Shown piece by piece: positions 35,119 through 46,655 of a DNA stretch of 64,000 nt (position 1 is the first letter of the stretch; every line of letters begins with the position of its first letter). This DNA comes from Echinarachnius parma. Its lineage: Eukaryota; Echinodermata; Echinoidea; Clypeasteroida; Echinarachniidae. The stretch is from contig JBAMJV010003263.1 in the NCBI GenBank assembly GCA_037951105.1, forward strand, positions 124,001 to 188,000, given 5' to 3'. The position numbers and the translations under genes are program-made. Under the pieces are notes generated by a model. The model was not told where the DNA came from. It saw only the letters and a list, made by a program, of their open reading frames with translations, and did no database searches.

Positions 35119-36021
35119 TGCGGAATATCGTTATCCTCCTTGGGGTTGTTTTAAACAGTCACAAGCCAAACTTAACACTAACTTCGACTTAAAAATCATG
35201 GCCCTTCATTTGTAGCTTTGGAATTCAACAAAGTCAAGAGCCCAAACTGCGAATATATGAAATATTCAACAAACTTATTCATGAATACATTAAAGTCTCT
35301 TTCATAAAAGAAAATGTAAATGATTTGTATCAAAAATTGTAGGCCTATTTAAAGAACAAGTTTAATAATCAGACAAAGAAATTAATGGTGTTCCATAATG
35401 GCTTTGTATTAAATTTGACTTAGGATCTGTGTGAAACACCACTGGTTATTATAGGAACAGTTCAACCCCGCATATCACTTATCTTATTCACCGTATAGGT
35501 GAACAGTTTTATTTTGCACCCAGACCATGTACCTATGTATATTCTCGCCTGAGAGCAAGAATATTTATAATATGTATTACATACGGTGTGAGCGTACAGA
35601 CTGTTCGAGGGATAGATTGTCCGAGCTGTCATTCGGTTTATGTACAGATACATTAGATGTCATGTATTACGATAAACACATACGCACTTTATAAAGGCCT
35701 GTAATATGCATGTGCACACACACCTATACACACACAAACACACACAGACCCACAACACAGAGGATATGCCATCACCCACGTTGTGTTGGTGCATGTGCAC
35801 ATGCAAACAACATGCCTATTGATAATGCGTATGTCTGTATCGTAATGCATGCCAACTAATGTATCTGTACATATACCGAATGGCAACTCGGACACTCTTT
35901 CCGGCGGACAGTCTATACGCTCACAACGGACATAACTGATGGGGAATCAATATCGATATCATCCTCGGATCCCCGTATAATCAGAAGTCAAACGCTCGTC
36001 AAAACATAATGTTTCACTTAC
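35119..36021. other. Spacer beside the orphan exon
   Basis: Apart from the CA-rich run at 35,714-35,752 I see no supported feature. Confidence 0.3.
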
Positions 36022-36103
36022 CGTAAGTTTGTGTACACGATACATCTCCACCACAAAATCATGGCGATCAGAGAGACCCAGGAAATTACCACAGATGGCA
36101 GGA
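36022..36103 (-). CDS. Candidate internal exon of an unknown gene
   Basis: On the minus strand a pyrimidine-rich tract (TTCTTTTCTGTTTTGTGTTG...) and CTAACAG acceptor precede 82 bp, followed by a strong donor ACG|GTAAGTGA. The exon is open in one frame and reads PAICGNFLGLSDRHDFVVEM then YRVHKLT, with a split first codon. I do not recognise the family. The combination of branch-like CTAAC, tract, acceptor and donor is unusually good for random AT-rich DNA, but no neighbouring exon was found to link with it. It lies on the same strand as the Ig exon at 48.5 kb and downstream of it, so it could belong to that gene. Confidence 0.4.
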
Positions 36104-36339
36104 CTGTTAGCCAAGAAAGAACAACACAAAACAGAAAAGAAACGGATTAAAACTAATTCCAAAGATTAACTGATTTGTACATGTACTTGTAATTGGTAAT
36201 ACAAACAAAATGCTTTACTTATATAATAGAAGATATATATATACAAGTCTTTATAGCAAAACTAACATGTTGACATCAACCATTTATGCATCAAAGCAGA
36301 TATGATATGGTTTATTATAATACTCACAATAATAAGGAT

Positions 36340-37070
36340 AAATACAGAGTGTATCAAAAAAGGTAATCGAAGTTCAAAGGTAATTGATTTCAAAATGATC
36401 TAATTTCCTATCTTAAATGTGGTATAGATGTAGTGAGTACTTATTTAGCTTAGATTTGGTACCTTTTCTGAAGCAGCTGCAGTGCCAGGCATTGCCGAGA
36501 TCTTTGTTGTTGAACATGACCGGTGCGAAACCCACTTTTTACAAGTTTTAGCGAATGAATAATTCGGTGAAATGTATGGTGCCACACTTAATGGGTACAT
36601 CCATTTGAACATGTTTTATTGTACACGTTGTACACAATTTTGTATTGTACACGTTTTCAGACATTGACAGTTTGATTGGACTTTGTGGAAGTGGTCAAGT
36701 GATCTGACAACTTTTCTTTGAAATGAAACAAATGGAAGCATGTATCTTCAGATGACACATGAAGATGTTGTACCTCAGTTAGAGGAACACATTGAGCGAC
36801 AGGTGCGAGGAGTATTTAGACAAATCTGGTGAGTCCATCGTCTTTTCGCTATCAGATATAGACTACGGATAGTCTTTAGGGAGAGGTTTATTGCATCCAA
36901 GTATTAGGTGGGATCCCCTGTTTTTAAACTTTGCGACTTCTTTATGTTGTAACATTGTAAGAACAAACTGCTTGCATCACCTCCTCATGACCTGGATGAT
37001 GTGTGGGCCAAATCAATACACCAAAAACACATATCGACATGAATCGTTAACTATTTTAGTATGGCACCAT
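36340..37070 (+). pseudogene. Decayed mariner-like DDE transposase relic
   Basis: Begins near 'acagagtgtatcaaaaaagg', typical of mariner-like termini. Around 36,735-36,830 the plus strand reads MYLQMTHEDVVPQLEEHIER and QVRGVFRQIW. After a stop come HRLFAIRYRLRIVFRERFI, GSPVF, CDFFM, and ASPPHDLDDVWA to about 37,050. These follow the order of the C-terminal half of the transposase (HR..RIV / RSPDLTPCDFF / KVY..PP..L..L). Heavily mutated, and the N-terminal half is not recognisable. Confidence 0.55.
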
Positions 37071-37197
37071 TGATTTCAGAAAAATGTATTCATCAGTCAT
37101 AACTTGCCAAAAAAACGTTTCGCCCTTGGCATCTTCAACAAAAAATAATTCAGCAATGCGTAACACTGCTAAATCAGAACATTTTTCGAATACAAGC

Positions 37198-37547
37198 TTA
37201 AAGTGATCCCTGTAAAGTGTCAGATATTGCACAAAATGACATTTGAGACTTCAATCCAATATCAATATCATTGTAAAATACAATTGAAAGATTTGTGAAA
37301 GTTTAAAAGAAAACGAACCATGTTTACCCAGTGAAACAAACGAATATTGAGTTCATTATTTATAACCGAATACTGATGGCCTGCCGTAGATTTGTCGCAG
37401 TAATAATCGTCCGTTTGACGATATCCGCACCCCTGTATACAGACGGTACAGAATTTTCGCGCGCTCGGCTCAACAGTCGGCAGAAGAGACACGAGGAAGC
37501 TCCTAGTAGTTTTCGTGGAGTTAGACACTTTACTTGGATCACTTTAA
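37198..37547 (+). mobile_element. MITE family A, copy 2 (internally shortened)
   Basis: TTAAAGTGATCCCTGTAAAG at the left and CTTTACTTGGATCACTTTAA at the right. The interior aligns with copies 1 and 3 ('gatggcctgccgtagatttgt', 'gtatacagacggtacagaatt') but lacks about 200 bp present in copy 3. 350 bp. Confidence 0.85.
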
Positions 37548-37573
37548 TAGTTACTCTTTACATCTATACCAGA

Positions 37574-38500
37574 GGCGTAGCTAGGGGGGCCTGGGAGGGG
37601 GGTGCCCCCCTTCGCACAAATATTCTGTGCCCCCCAGATGTCCCCCCCCCCCTACTGAAAACTCATGCTTGATACAAAAATTATAAACAATGCCGTTATA
37701 ACAGTATAATACAAAGCAAGAGCGTTCGAACCACATCTCTTATTTGAAGATGCGCCATCATGATCTAGATTAGATACCGATCGCGCAATAGTTTACATAC
37801 TTTACTTCACAAACGTCCGTTACCGTAAGTCAATTAACCCTAAAAAGGCCGGGCTATTTGAGGTCTTCTTACGGACGGGGGGGGGGGGGGGGTGCATTAT
37901 TCCCCCCCCCCCCCCCCCCCACCCCTTAAGATCTCGGCCGCGGAGCGGCTGATTGCCGTGAAAATGTGCACGCATGAAGTGAAGCGTATAGAATACAATG
38001 GTAATTTTAATTTTTTCTAAATTTATTAATTTGCATATTTATGGAAATTTATGCGAATTTGGTCATAAATTTCCTCTTTTCACCAATAAATCAAATATTC
38101 TTCATAATTAAACATTGGTTTTCACTACAAATATTATTTAGAGCATTTGGAATAATAATACGACCAAAACAATTGGAAGAGCCATGTTCTTCCTTATGAT
38201 TTCTATTGTTTTTTATAATTTCTTATGTATATTTTTGTTTTGTTTAACTTATGTATTTTATTGTTTTTGTTGTTTATTTTATTTCTAACTATAATTCAAC
38301 TATTTTGAACCTCAAAACATACATATAAAAAACCAAATAACCAATGATATACCTCTTTTTACGAAAACTTATTTCCATATGTTTTGTACACAAATCACAA
38401 AATTGAGCGATTTTCGGGCTGACATGCATAGACAAAAGGTCACCTGACTTCGTAACGGTAGGTCCGATTTTTGTTTGTTTTAAAATATGCGCAAGACCCC

Positions 38501-38531
<31 letters not shown>

Positions 38532-39314
38532 GTCATGAAGCAGCAGCGCGTCATCTTACCGCGTTTTGGAGCAATCAACAACATTGCGGAGAAGGGGGGG
38601 GGGCATTATGGCCCCCCCGGCTTCGTTAGGGTTAAGTTAATGTACCGTTAATTCCTATACTAGTAGTTTAGCAACGTGTGCGCGTGCATATGATGACCGA
38701 TAATACTATATCTACAGTATAAAGTATAAGCTCTTCCATCTACTGTGTTCTATACCCCCTCCAAAACCGTCCCCCTCTTTGCCGCAGCACTCGGTCGCTT
38801 AGCTCCCTCGAGACCGTTCTTGGCCTTCTTGTTGGATCATGCATAATGTGGTATATGGTTTATGTTGGAACTGTGTATGACACTAACTGTTACAATAATA
38901 TGTGTGTGTGTGTATTGGGGGTGCATATTTATTTATGTGTCAAATTTTGGTTTTCTTTAAGAAAAATATATTAAACATTTCTGGTCGATCAAATCGTAAC
39001 AGCTTACCCAGTTAATCTTAAGCCCGAATTTCCTATCTAGGTATGCACCAGATTGCAAAATTTCAAGTACAAAAATGCAAAAACTCCCTACCGTGGGAGG
39101 GGGGACACCCCCCTCCCACACCCTCCCACCGCTCAGTCGCTTCGCTCTCTCGCAATGTCTCACTCTCACCTCTGGCTCAAAGTTGGCAACCCTGTGACTA
39201 TTATGTTTCCTTTACATTTCAGCTACCTCCAACAGTTAACAAGTACAATTATATATTGTGCCCCCAGTGCCCCCCCCCCCCCCGCTCCCCCGCTGAAAAA
39301 ATCCTAGCTACGCC
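37574..39314. mobile_element. 1.7 kb element with GGCGTAGCTAGG termini, contains MITE P2
   Basis: GGCGTAGCTAGG at 37,574 is mirrored by CCTAGCTACGCC ending at 39,314, with G-rich (left) and C-rich (right) runs just inside and the word 'tgccccc' repeated near both ends. The inside holds P2 (37,834-38,635) and a repeat ('ccgtgggaggggggacaccc', 39,091-39,160) shared with 21,060-21,150. No protein-coding capacity. A related short hairpin is at 57,147-57,300. Confidence 0.65.
37834..38635 (+). mobile_element. MITE family P, copy 2
   Basis: TTAACCCTAAAAAGGCCGGG (37,834) to CCGGCTTCGTTAGGGTTAA (38,635), TTAA both sides. G and C homopolymers lie near 37,877-37,892, 37,903-37,920 and 38,499-38,521. 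Compared with P1 it is in opposite orientation, sharing the 'cgatttt' / 'gacatgcat' and 'aagatctcggccgc' blocks. About 800 bp, apparently complete. Confidence 0.85.
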
Positions 39315-40180
39315 AATGATCTATACCTCATTTAAATATGTAAACATATTGACATAATTGACCTTTGAACTTTTATTATCCTTTTTGTATACGCCCTGTA
39401 TATACAAAATGTATATGATTATTATTAACATCATTATCAATAATAATATAATATAAAGTTACAAAATAATTTGTATTTCTAACTGTCATGAATGTTATTA
39501 TCATATTTGAATTGGAACGTTACACAAATAAGACAAATTTGTTGTTGTTTTAGTACCTATTCAAAATATGTAGATGGCCGACATCTTGCAAATGATTATG
39601 TTATTCATAAACAATTCAAATAATCACCCGAACGTACATAACTTTACAGGCCCTTAAATTCCGCAAGCGCCAAACATATTTTGCCGATGCGTCAATTCTA
39701 TTTACACGCGTATGTTTAGAGACAGTTCCTAGAAAATGCACTATTCTTCTCCTGCAGACCCCTGAATACAACAATTGGATCGATGACGATTGCTCAAATT
39801 GCTATAATATTTTGTCTGGAAACCTTTTGTTCTTAAATATGTGGTCGAAAAAATTACTAAAAATATTCTCTTTCATTTGTTAGAAAGATATGTCAGGGTG
39901 TTGAATCCCCTTAAAGGAGTCTAGTTTTGTGATCTGATACGTCCTCTGAAAATTGTGTGCACTTTTTACGTCAAATTGATGTTGTATGGCCACATATAAG
40001 GAGCGAAAATGTAACGTGATACAAAATATAGGCACATTGTTCTGACGTTGAACAAGGTTATGAAATTCAGTCTTAAATATCTTTCTAACGAAAGGAATAA
40101 ATGGAGATAAAAACTGTTATATGCTTTTATTGGTAATACAAATACAACGTATACAAGAACCACTAGATGTCTGAGGAGGT
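39315..40180. other. Spacer with a decayed inverted repeat
   Basis: 'tcatttgttagaaagatatgt' at 39,876 is roughly mirrored by 'atatctttctaacgaaaggaa' at 40,076, and a 'ccttaaaggagtctag' terminus-like motif lies near 39,911. Probably a decayed TTAA MITE. No gene. Confidence 0.35.
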
Positions 40181-40184
40181 TTTG

Positions 40185-40225
40185 TGGAGGTTGACAATGC
40201 TACTAGATCATTCTTACCTACACGA
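40185..40225 (-). repeat. Displaced fourth copy of the splice-donor tandem unit
   Basis: 'tgacaatgctactagatcattcttacc' matches the units at 48,361-48,498 (see Ig exon). On the minus strand it reads AG|GTAAGAATGATCTAGTAGCA. It directly abuts the 3' tail of LINE J. Confidence 0.75.
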
Positions 40226-40763
40226 TAATTTGATTTGATTTGATTTGATTCATTCTATTTTCAAAATAATCACATAATACAAAATTATTATATAAATAAT
40301 ACAGAAAGAAATATAACAATTGAATGCTGTAAATAAACATGTATAACATATAGATTGATTAACATAATAAAACAGTTTATAATATTAATGGATAAACATT
40401 ATAGGCATCTTTCAATACAGTAATGGAAAAGAAAAAATGAAAATCGAAATTATAATATAAACATCGGTGATAATGTACGGGACCACCATAGTAAGCGGAG
40501 CTTGAGGAAATAATGGTCCCTGAAAATCTATACTACGTTACAAACTATTAAAAAACAAAAAAAATATTAAGACAAAATACAAATAATAAAATGGAATGAG
40601 ATGTTGGGTGCGGATGGATATGGAAGTGAAAATGCTGTGCGTAGATGGATGAAAATGTATGTAGATGCAGCTTAATTGGGCAGCAACAATTTAACAAATA
40701 TGTAATTTTATATACGTATCATATCATAGAAGAGTCTACATTCAATTATAATTAGGACCAGTA

Positions 40764-41560
40764 TCAATGAGAACAGTTTAAACTGGTACAATCAAAGTTA
40801 GGATGAATTATACATTGAATTAATTTATATTTCATTGCTATTCTAAACGATAGCACTGAGGGACGATTTTTATTATCATTTGGGAGAGGATTCCACACGT
40901 CGGGACCAGCATGTCTAATTGACTTATGGGTTATTGTTAAATTATGATTATATAAATGATAGTTGGTTGCATTACGAGTACAATAGTTATGAATGTCTCT
41001 ATTACAGATAAACAAATCTAACAACTGGGAGGGTACTTTTCCTATACTTGCCTTATACATGAATGTTGCAGTTTGTAACGTATACATATCATGTACCTTG
41101 AATGTACATAAACGATACAAAATTGGATCCGTGCGTGCTAAATATGTGGAGCCACTACATATTCGTAGGGCCTTTTTTTACAAAAGTAAAATCGAATGTA
41201 TTTTTTTTTTTGCACAAGTCCCCCAAACAACATTACAATAAGAAATTCGAGATAATATAAGTGCATTAAAAGCATAACAAGTATATTATATGGGAGAATA
41301 TGTTTCAATCTATTCAAAATTCCAATTCCTTTTGCAACAGCAATAATTATACTATCAATATGTTTATTCCAACTTAATGTTTCATCTATTATAACTCCAA
41401 GAAATTTAACATAACTCTTTTTAGAAATGGGTATTCCATCAATACTCATATCATAATGTATGTTTTGATAACACCTTGATTTTTTACTTTTAAAATGAAC
41501 GTAATTCGTTTTGTAACATTTAAAGACAATTTTTTACATTTTAACCATTTAGATACATTA
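40764..41560 (-). pseudogene. LINE J ORF2, C-terminal part
   Basis: Minus strand from 41,560: VSKWLKCKKLSLNVTK (RT palm/thumb boundary), then after a frameshift MSIDGIPISKKSYVKFLGVI, DETLSWNKHIDSIIIAVAKG and ILNRLKHILPYNILVMLLMH. Further on MYTLQTATFMYKASIGKVPS, SIRHAGPDVWNPLPND and a stop at 40,764. The last block (GPDVWNPLP) corresponds to the conserved GxxxWNxLP tail of CR1-type LINEs. Some frameshifts, e.g. around the T run at 41,201-41,211. Confidence 0.8.
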
Positions 41561-43461
41561 TTAAAGGAGGGGCGCAATCCCGGCTTTGATTCAGCTTTAT
41601 AGCTTTGAATATGTGCCTTTATTGATATACCACATTCTTTTTCTTTTTTTTATCCTTAAGTTGGGCAAAAAAGGAAAATTTCATGCACATTTTTGGCTCT
41701 TTTTCACGTCGGCGTTCCATACTCCTAAAAAAGTAATTTTAGCGGAGCGATGAGCTCATGAGTCATGACGTCACCTGCAGGCAATAACACGGAAGAGCGA
41801 GAATTGTTTACAACGTGGTTCAATGCAAACACTTTGACTTGCTAGTAATACAAACTCGTATTTGCTTGAAAATTGAGGATTAACTGAAATTGCCTCAGGA
41901 ATGAATTTTAGCAAGATGCAGCAACTCATCTAAGGAAAGTATTAGCCTGCACCGTTTTCCATAAGGATCCACGTATGAGGCGGATTTAGAACTCAAAGGT
42001 TAAATTAACGAGGGCCGACTGGGAAGGACCTAGCGAGTGTGTGCAGGTCTGCCAGAGTTTCGGGGGGCCGCGCGGCAAGACAGGTTATGCTCTCGCGTGC
42101 TAGCTGCCGCGCCAACTACCTATGTATTACAAGTTCTGAAAAGTAACGAAAATGCAAGATTATTACGATCGCACCTATTCTAGACTATTTCTTTATTTAC
42201 TTACATGTTTGCATGGCTTTTCAAACAAATACAAGAACGATTACCTTAGATGGACAAATCTATCACTTTCGTGGCCTCTTTGACAATGTTTATTGTTTTT
42301 TTCTCTGTCGAATGCCGACAGAGAAAAAAACAATAAATGAACTGAACTTAGCGCTCTTTTGTAGTTTTGTTGTTAATTTGCAAACGGCGTAGACTACGTG
42401 TATGATATCGATGCCCAGAAATTGATTGACTATGTTCAACCTCCCGCACGCTCGCCAACGACTTGAGTTTTGGATTTGTTTACTTTGGGGAAAAGTAATA
42501 TTTTGCTCAAAACTGAGGTAATTCTGAATGTTCTGTAAATATATTTCCGTAAATATTGTTAAATAGATCCATCAAAGCAATGATGCTTGTCATTTTATTG
42601 CCGCATAAAAAGATGAATTTGAGTGCGAAACACCGCATTTTTGTACATCATGTTTTGAGACGTGATCGGATGAAGCCGCCACTTATTATGGTTAGGCTAG
42701 GCCTGGGCTAGCCGCAGCGCTCGTGCGTGCTGATGGCCGGAAGACCTGTCTGCGAGGGGGCTGGGTATACGATTGCTATAATCATATCGGAGACTTCCTC
42801 GAAGCGATTTTAGAGTGAGTATGCGCCTTTATTTGGCAATTATATTTGTTGTATTTGTGGAGACAAATAATGAAATAAGAATTATAATAATGGTGTCTGC
42901 AATTATGGGGAAATTGTCATGAATTTGCTCAGCCACGCTCAACAAATCTGTTCGGTTGCACCTCTATCACTTCCATTCCATTTTGGCTGCCGACGCACAA
43001 TTTGGAATTTTATCTTCAGGAACTGTCAATTCAAAACTCGATTCTGACTCTGATCCAGATCTTTCTTCTAATTCACGCTCACTGTTAGAATCAGATGAAT
43101 CTGGGTGTGGATCCTCCATAATTATAAACTCAAACAAATGTATGTAGATATTGAAACAAATCGAAATAATATCTCTCTGTCAATGTGATTAGATGCGCTC
43201 AGCGTGTACGTCTATGACAATTAGAGTATCGGGGATCCTGTGATTGCCTGCAGATGACGTCACAACTATGACGTCATTTTTCTTCGCCCGAACTCAATTT
43301 TTTTGGGGGGCACTTTCAAAGTAAATTTTCAGGTCCTCATATCATTTATAAATAATTTTCCAAGTGCAAAACAGTTGTTTTATTCGAAATCTACATGTAA
43401 GTGGCTTTCTGAAGGACTAAAATGCCATTTTCAGCTGATTTTCTTGACACCATACCTTTAA
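41561..43461. mobile_element. Element G: 1.9 kb TTAA-flanked insert in LINE J
   Basis: Borders TTAAAGGAGGGGCGC (41,561) and ACCATACCTTTAA (ending 43,461), TTAA on both sides. The frame ..NREL-NNVSKW.. reads across the excised insert. The interior is unusually GC- and CpG-rich in parts (41,740-42,120; 42,650-42,800) and contains a perfect hairpin at 42,287-42,337. No transposase recognised. A short plus ORF (42,956-43,147) with SDSDPDLSSNSRSLLESDES is of unknown meaning. Confidence 0.7.
42288..42338. repeat. Perfect 22-bp-stem hairpin
   Basis: TTTATTGTTTTTTTCTCTGT then CG, a five-base AATGC loop, and the exact mirror. Lies inside element G. Confidence 0.85.
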
Positions 43462-44188
43462 GTTCTCGATTTAGCACTGTTATAAGATTTTCAAAATTAC
43501 TATCCGAATAAAAAATGTTACTATCATCAGCAAACATGATATATGAAAGACTATCCTATGAATTATATCAAAAATAAAAGTGGGCCAAGAATGGAACCCT
43601 GTGGTACCCCACAAGTTATAGGAAGGTTAACGGATTTACAAGAAATATATTCAACATAATTAATGTTATTATTATTAATCATTGTTGTCTATTACTCAAG
43701 TAATTGTCTAACCAATTTAAATCCAAATACCATAGTGTTGCAATTTAAATAATAACATATGATGATTCAGCGAATCAAACGCTTTACTATGATCCATAAA
43801 AAAAACCTAGTATATGTTTCTTTTTAGACATCGAATTAACAATTTTATCATATGTTTGAATTAATGCAAAATATACAGAGTGGTTCTTTGTAAAGCCATA
43901 TTGATTGGGATTTAATATTTTATTTTCATCCAAAAATTCATGAATTCTATTATATACGAGTCTTTCAATAATATTAGACAATGCTGGTAATAAAGATATT
44001 AGACGATAATTTGATAGCAAAGTACAATCATCTTTTTTATTAATTGGTATTCTCTTGGCTAATTTTAGAGAGTTAGGACAAATTCCAGAAGAGAGTGATA
44101 CATTAATAATATAGACGAGTAGGTATACAATAGTATGAATTTTTTGTTTAAAGTTCACTACTTATGCCGTCATGGCCAGTCGATTTAC
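43462..44188 (-). pseudogene. LINE J ORF2, reverse transcriptase core
   Basis: Minus strand: SKSTGHDGISSEL just before the MITE A site, IVYLLVYIINVSLSSGICPN, KRIPINKKDDCTLLSNYRLI (NYRPIS-type), ERLVYNRIHEFLDENKILNP then NQYGFTKNHSVYFAL, a drifted KAFDSLNHHMLLFKL with catalytic Asp just upstream, ITCGVPQGSILGPLLFLIYI, and ISYIMFADDSNIFYSD with intact FADD. Several frameshifts (about 43,790 and in the T/A runs) break it. Family: CR1/Crack/Daphne-like group; exact clade not determined. Confidence 0.85.
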
Positions 44189-44748
44189 TTAAAGTGATCC
44201 GTGTAAAGTGTCAGGTATTGGACAAAATGACATTTGAGACTTCAATCCTATATCAATATCATTGTAAAATACAATTAGAAGATTTGTGAAAGTTTGAAAG
44301 AAAACGTCCACTTTTTACCGAGTGAAAAAAACGAATATTGAGTTCATATTTTATCACCGAATACTGATGGCCTGCCGTAGATTTGTTGCAGTAATAATCG
44401 TCCGTTTGACGAATTCCGCACACGTGTATACAGACGGTACAGAATTTGAGCGCTCAGCCCAACAACCCGTCGTGCTCGATGGTCGTGCTGCCGAAGGTTT
44501 CGGCTACTCCGCAGGCCAGAGTTTGTTATCGCGTGGCGCGCTGCCGGCCGCGGCCGGGCGTGTTCAACTACGACAATTGTACGTTTCTCCAAAAGCGTTG
44601 GCTAACGAATTATCTTCATACTGAAGGGACATTTGAACAAATCTAACCCTATTTTATTCTTCTCTTACCATAAGCTAAACAACACGACATAAGAGAACTG
44701 AGGAAGCTCCAAGTAATTTAGATAGACACTTTACATGGATGTCTTTAA
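44189..44748 (+). mobile_element. MITE family A, copy 3 (complete), in LINE J
   Basis: TTAAAGTGATCCGTGTAAAG to the mirrored CTTTACATGGATGTCTTTAA. 560 bp, TTAA on both sides; the LINE frame ..NDLRL-SKSTG.. is restored when it is removed. This copy shows the uninterrupted site into which element B inserted in copy 1. Confidence 0.9.
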
Positions 44749-45384
44749 TCTAAGGTCATTAACAATTTGTATTATTTCATTAACATTTGTAGGTTTTGAA
44801 AATATAGTTTCAGCATTTCTATCAGGCAAACAATCAAAATATTTAGTGTTAATTTATTCAATATTGGCTGATAATTTACGACCAATATTAACAAAATATG
44901 AATTAAATTCATTAACAATCTCATTAGGGTCTTCAACATTTTGACCATTTATAACAAATGTATCGTTTAATAATAAGGTTTGTTTTTCCCCAATGCATCA
45001 TTGATAGCTTTCCAATTTTTGTTTCATGTTCCCTTTACTTTTTTCAAATTGATTGGCAGGATACATTTTATGATTTATGTTAATAGTTCTAGTGAGTATA
45101 TTACGATATTGTTTTATATTCGCTTAGCATTTCGTTTGAACGATGTTTCATGTACAATTTATATAAATGGTTTCTTTTCTTAATCGATCTCATTATTCCT
45201 AAAGTTATCCATGGATTTATAACTTCCTTTCTCAATTTTCCACGAATCAACGGTATATTTTTATCGTAATAATAAACAATTATAAGCATCCTCAACATTA
45301 TTTTCCGCAATAAACATATTCTCATGTTTCACATAATAAATCATCATTTAAAAGCTGAATAGATTCAACATTTTCCTTTCTAAA
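44749..45384 (-). pseudogene. LINE J ORF2, linker before RT
   Basis: Minus strand: GKLRKEVINPWITLGIMRSI, KKRNHLYKLYMKHRSNEM, then NGQNVEDPNEIVNEFNSYFV, NIGRKLSANI and IIQIVNDLRL. PWIT-GI-SI-KRN-LYK and the FNSYFVNIG segment are standard in CR1/Jockey-type LINE linkers. Frameshifts near 45,180 and 44,995. Confidence 0.8.
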
Positions 45385-45599
45385 AGTTCATGAAGTTGAA
45401 ATTGAATCTAAGCAACTGGACTTACTATTTGTGGAGTAGAACAGTTTCGCAACCTATCTAGGTTGCTTCTTCAGCTAAACTGGCTTGAGTAGAGAAGATT
45501 ACTGGTGAAAAGCTGGAAAATTTACTGAGCTGAGTAATCCTCTATTGTTCAAGATTGTTCAAGATTATCAAGATGTCGAGAAAGCTGGCGGATTATCGG

Positions 45600-46509
45600 G
45601 TTGTATACCAAAGACAAATTGTGGCGACGTCCCCCTCCCCTGTTTAGTGAGGGGTTTTCTGCTGCTACGTAAATGGCTTCTCAAACCCCCCTCTCGAACC
45701 ACCTGGGTTCCTTGTCAAGGATCATAACATCCTTATCATCAAATGCATGACGCGATGCATTCAAATGTGTTTTTTTTTTGCCGATTCGTTGCCTGCCGAC
45801 CCAGGTCGACGATGCTGGTAGAGTCGTTTGTGTAGGGGTTGTTTGGTTTCGCCGATGTAATTTTCTTTGCAGTTTTCCCCTTGGCACTGGACTGCATACA
45901 CTAAGTTGTTCTGCTTGTGTCTTGGTGTCTTATCTTTTGGATGAACGAGTCTTTGTTTGAGTGTATTGGCTGGTTTGAAGTAGTAGACCGGGATGTTGTA
46001 GCTCCTAAAGATACGCTGTATCTTTTCTGATAAGTCCTTGACATATGGTACAGAGAATGTGCCTGAGCTCCTAGTTGAGTTTCTGGGATTTGCAGTGGGC
46101 GGCTTTGTCCTGCGGTCACGAGGGTGGACGGCTTTCTGGATGCTCCAGTCCATGTATCCGCAACAGTGTAGGGCTTCCCTAATGTGTCTTTGTTCCTTCT
46201 CCTTGGCTTCTTCTGATGAGGGGATGTACGACGCCCGATGGAACAGAGTCCTCACTACTCTAAGTTTGGTTTCGTTTTCCTTAATCTGAATGTTCTTCAC
46301 TATGGCAATGAAGTCCTGAGAGTTCTGGATATGGTGTTTGGATAACCCCACTAATGGTCCGATGATGGACGTCAATAGCTTGACAATGTTGTAGGTGACG
46401 CTATTGATGCTGCTGACGATAGGTCGGAGTGGTACGTCAACCTTGTGAATCTTCGGCAATCCATAGAATGTTTGAACTGTGTCCTCAGGGTAAAGTCTAT
46501 ATTATGTAT
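45600..46509 (-). pseudogene. Penelope-like polyprotein: RT remnants plus GIY-YIG endonuclease
   Basis: Minus strand: FYGLPKIHKVDVPLRPIVSS (RT fingers), PLVGLSKHHIQNSQDFIAIV, then a jump to KLRVVRTLFHRASYIPSSEE and HIREALHCCGYMDWSI (RT thumb), the linker LSEKIQRIFRSYNIPVYYFK, and NNLVYAVQCQGENCKENYIG followed by ETKQPLHKRLYQHRR (GIY-YIG nuclease; the V-Y..Y-I-G core is visible). Past a frameshift in the T10 run (about 45,770-45,779) it continues RHAFDDKDVMILDKEPRWFE RGV and, after a TGA, EAIYVAAENPSLNRGGGRR. The RT catalytic palm (the Asp-Asp motif) is absent, so the copy could only move in trans. The Penelope family is recognised confidently. Confidence 0.9.
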
Positions 46510-46624
46510 GCCAGCTTCCTCGACATCTTGATAATCTTGAACAATCTTGAACAATAGAGGATTACTCAGCTCAGTGAATTTTCCAGCTTTTCACCAGTAA
46601 TCTTCTCTACTCAAGCCAGTTTAG

Positions 46625-46655
46625 CTGAAGAAGCAACCTAGATATGTTGCGAAAC
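46625..46655 (+). ncRNA. Hammerhead-like core in Penelope terminal arm
   Basis: The right arm (plus strand) carries CTGAAGA, then A, stem GCAAC, an 8-base loop, GTTGC, then GAAAC. The left arm carries the same on the minus strand. This is the CUGANGA - stem II - GAAA order of hammerhead ribozymes known from Penelope-like elements. CAGTA lies upstream (46,594-46,598) and could form a short stem III with CTG after GAAA. An extra A and a poor stem I argue against full activity. Confidence 0.4.

Noticed and set aside
45778-46289. Plus-strand ORFs in the Penelope region
   Set aside because: Shadows of the minus-strand polyprotein with its clear RT and GIY-YIG motifs.
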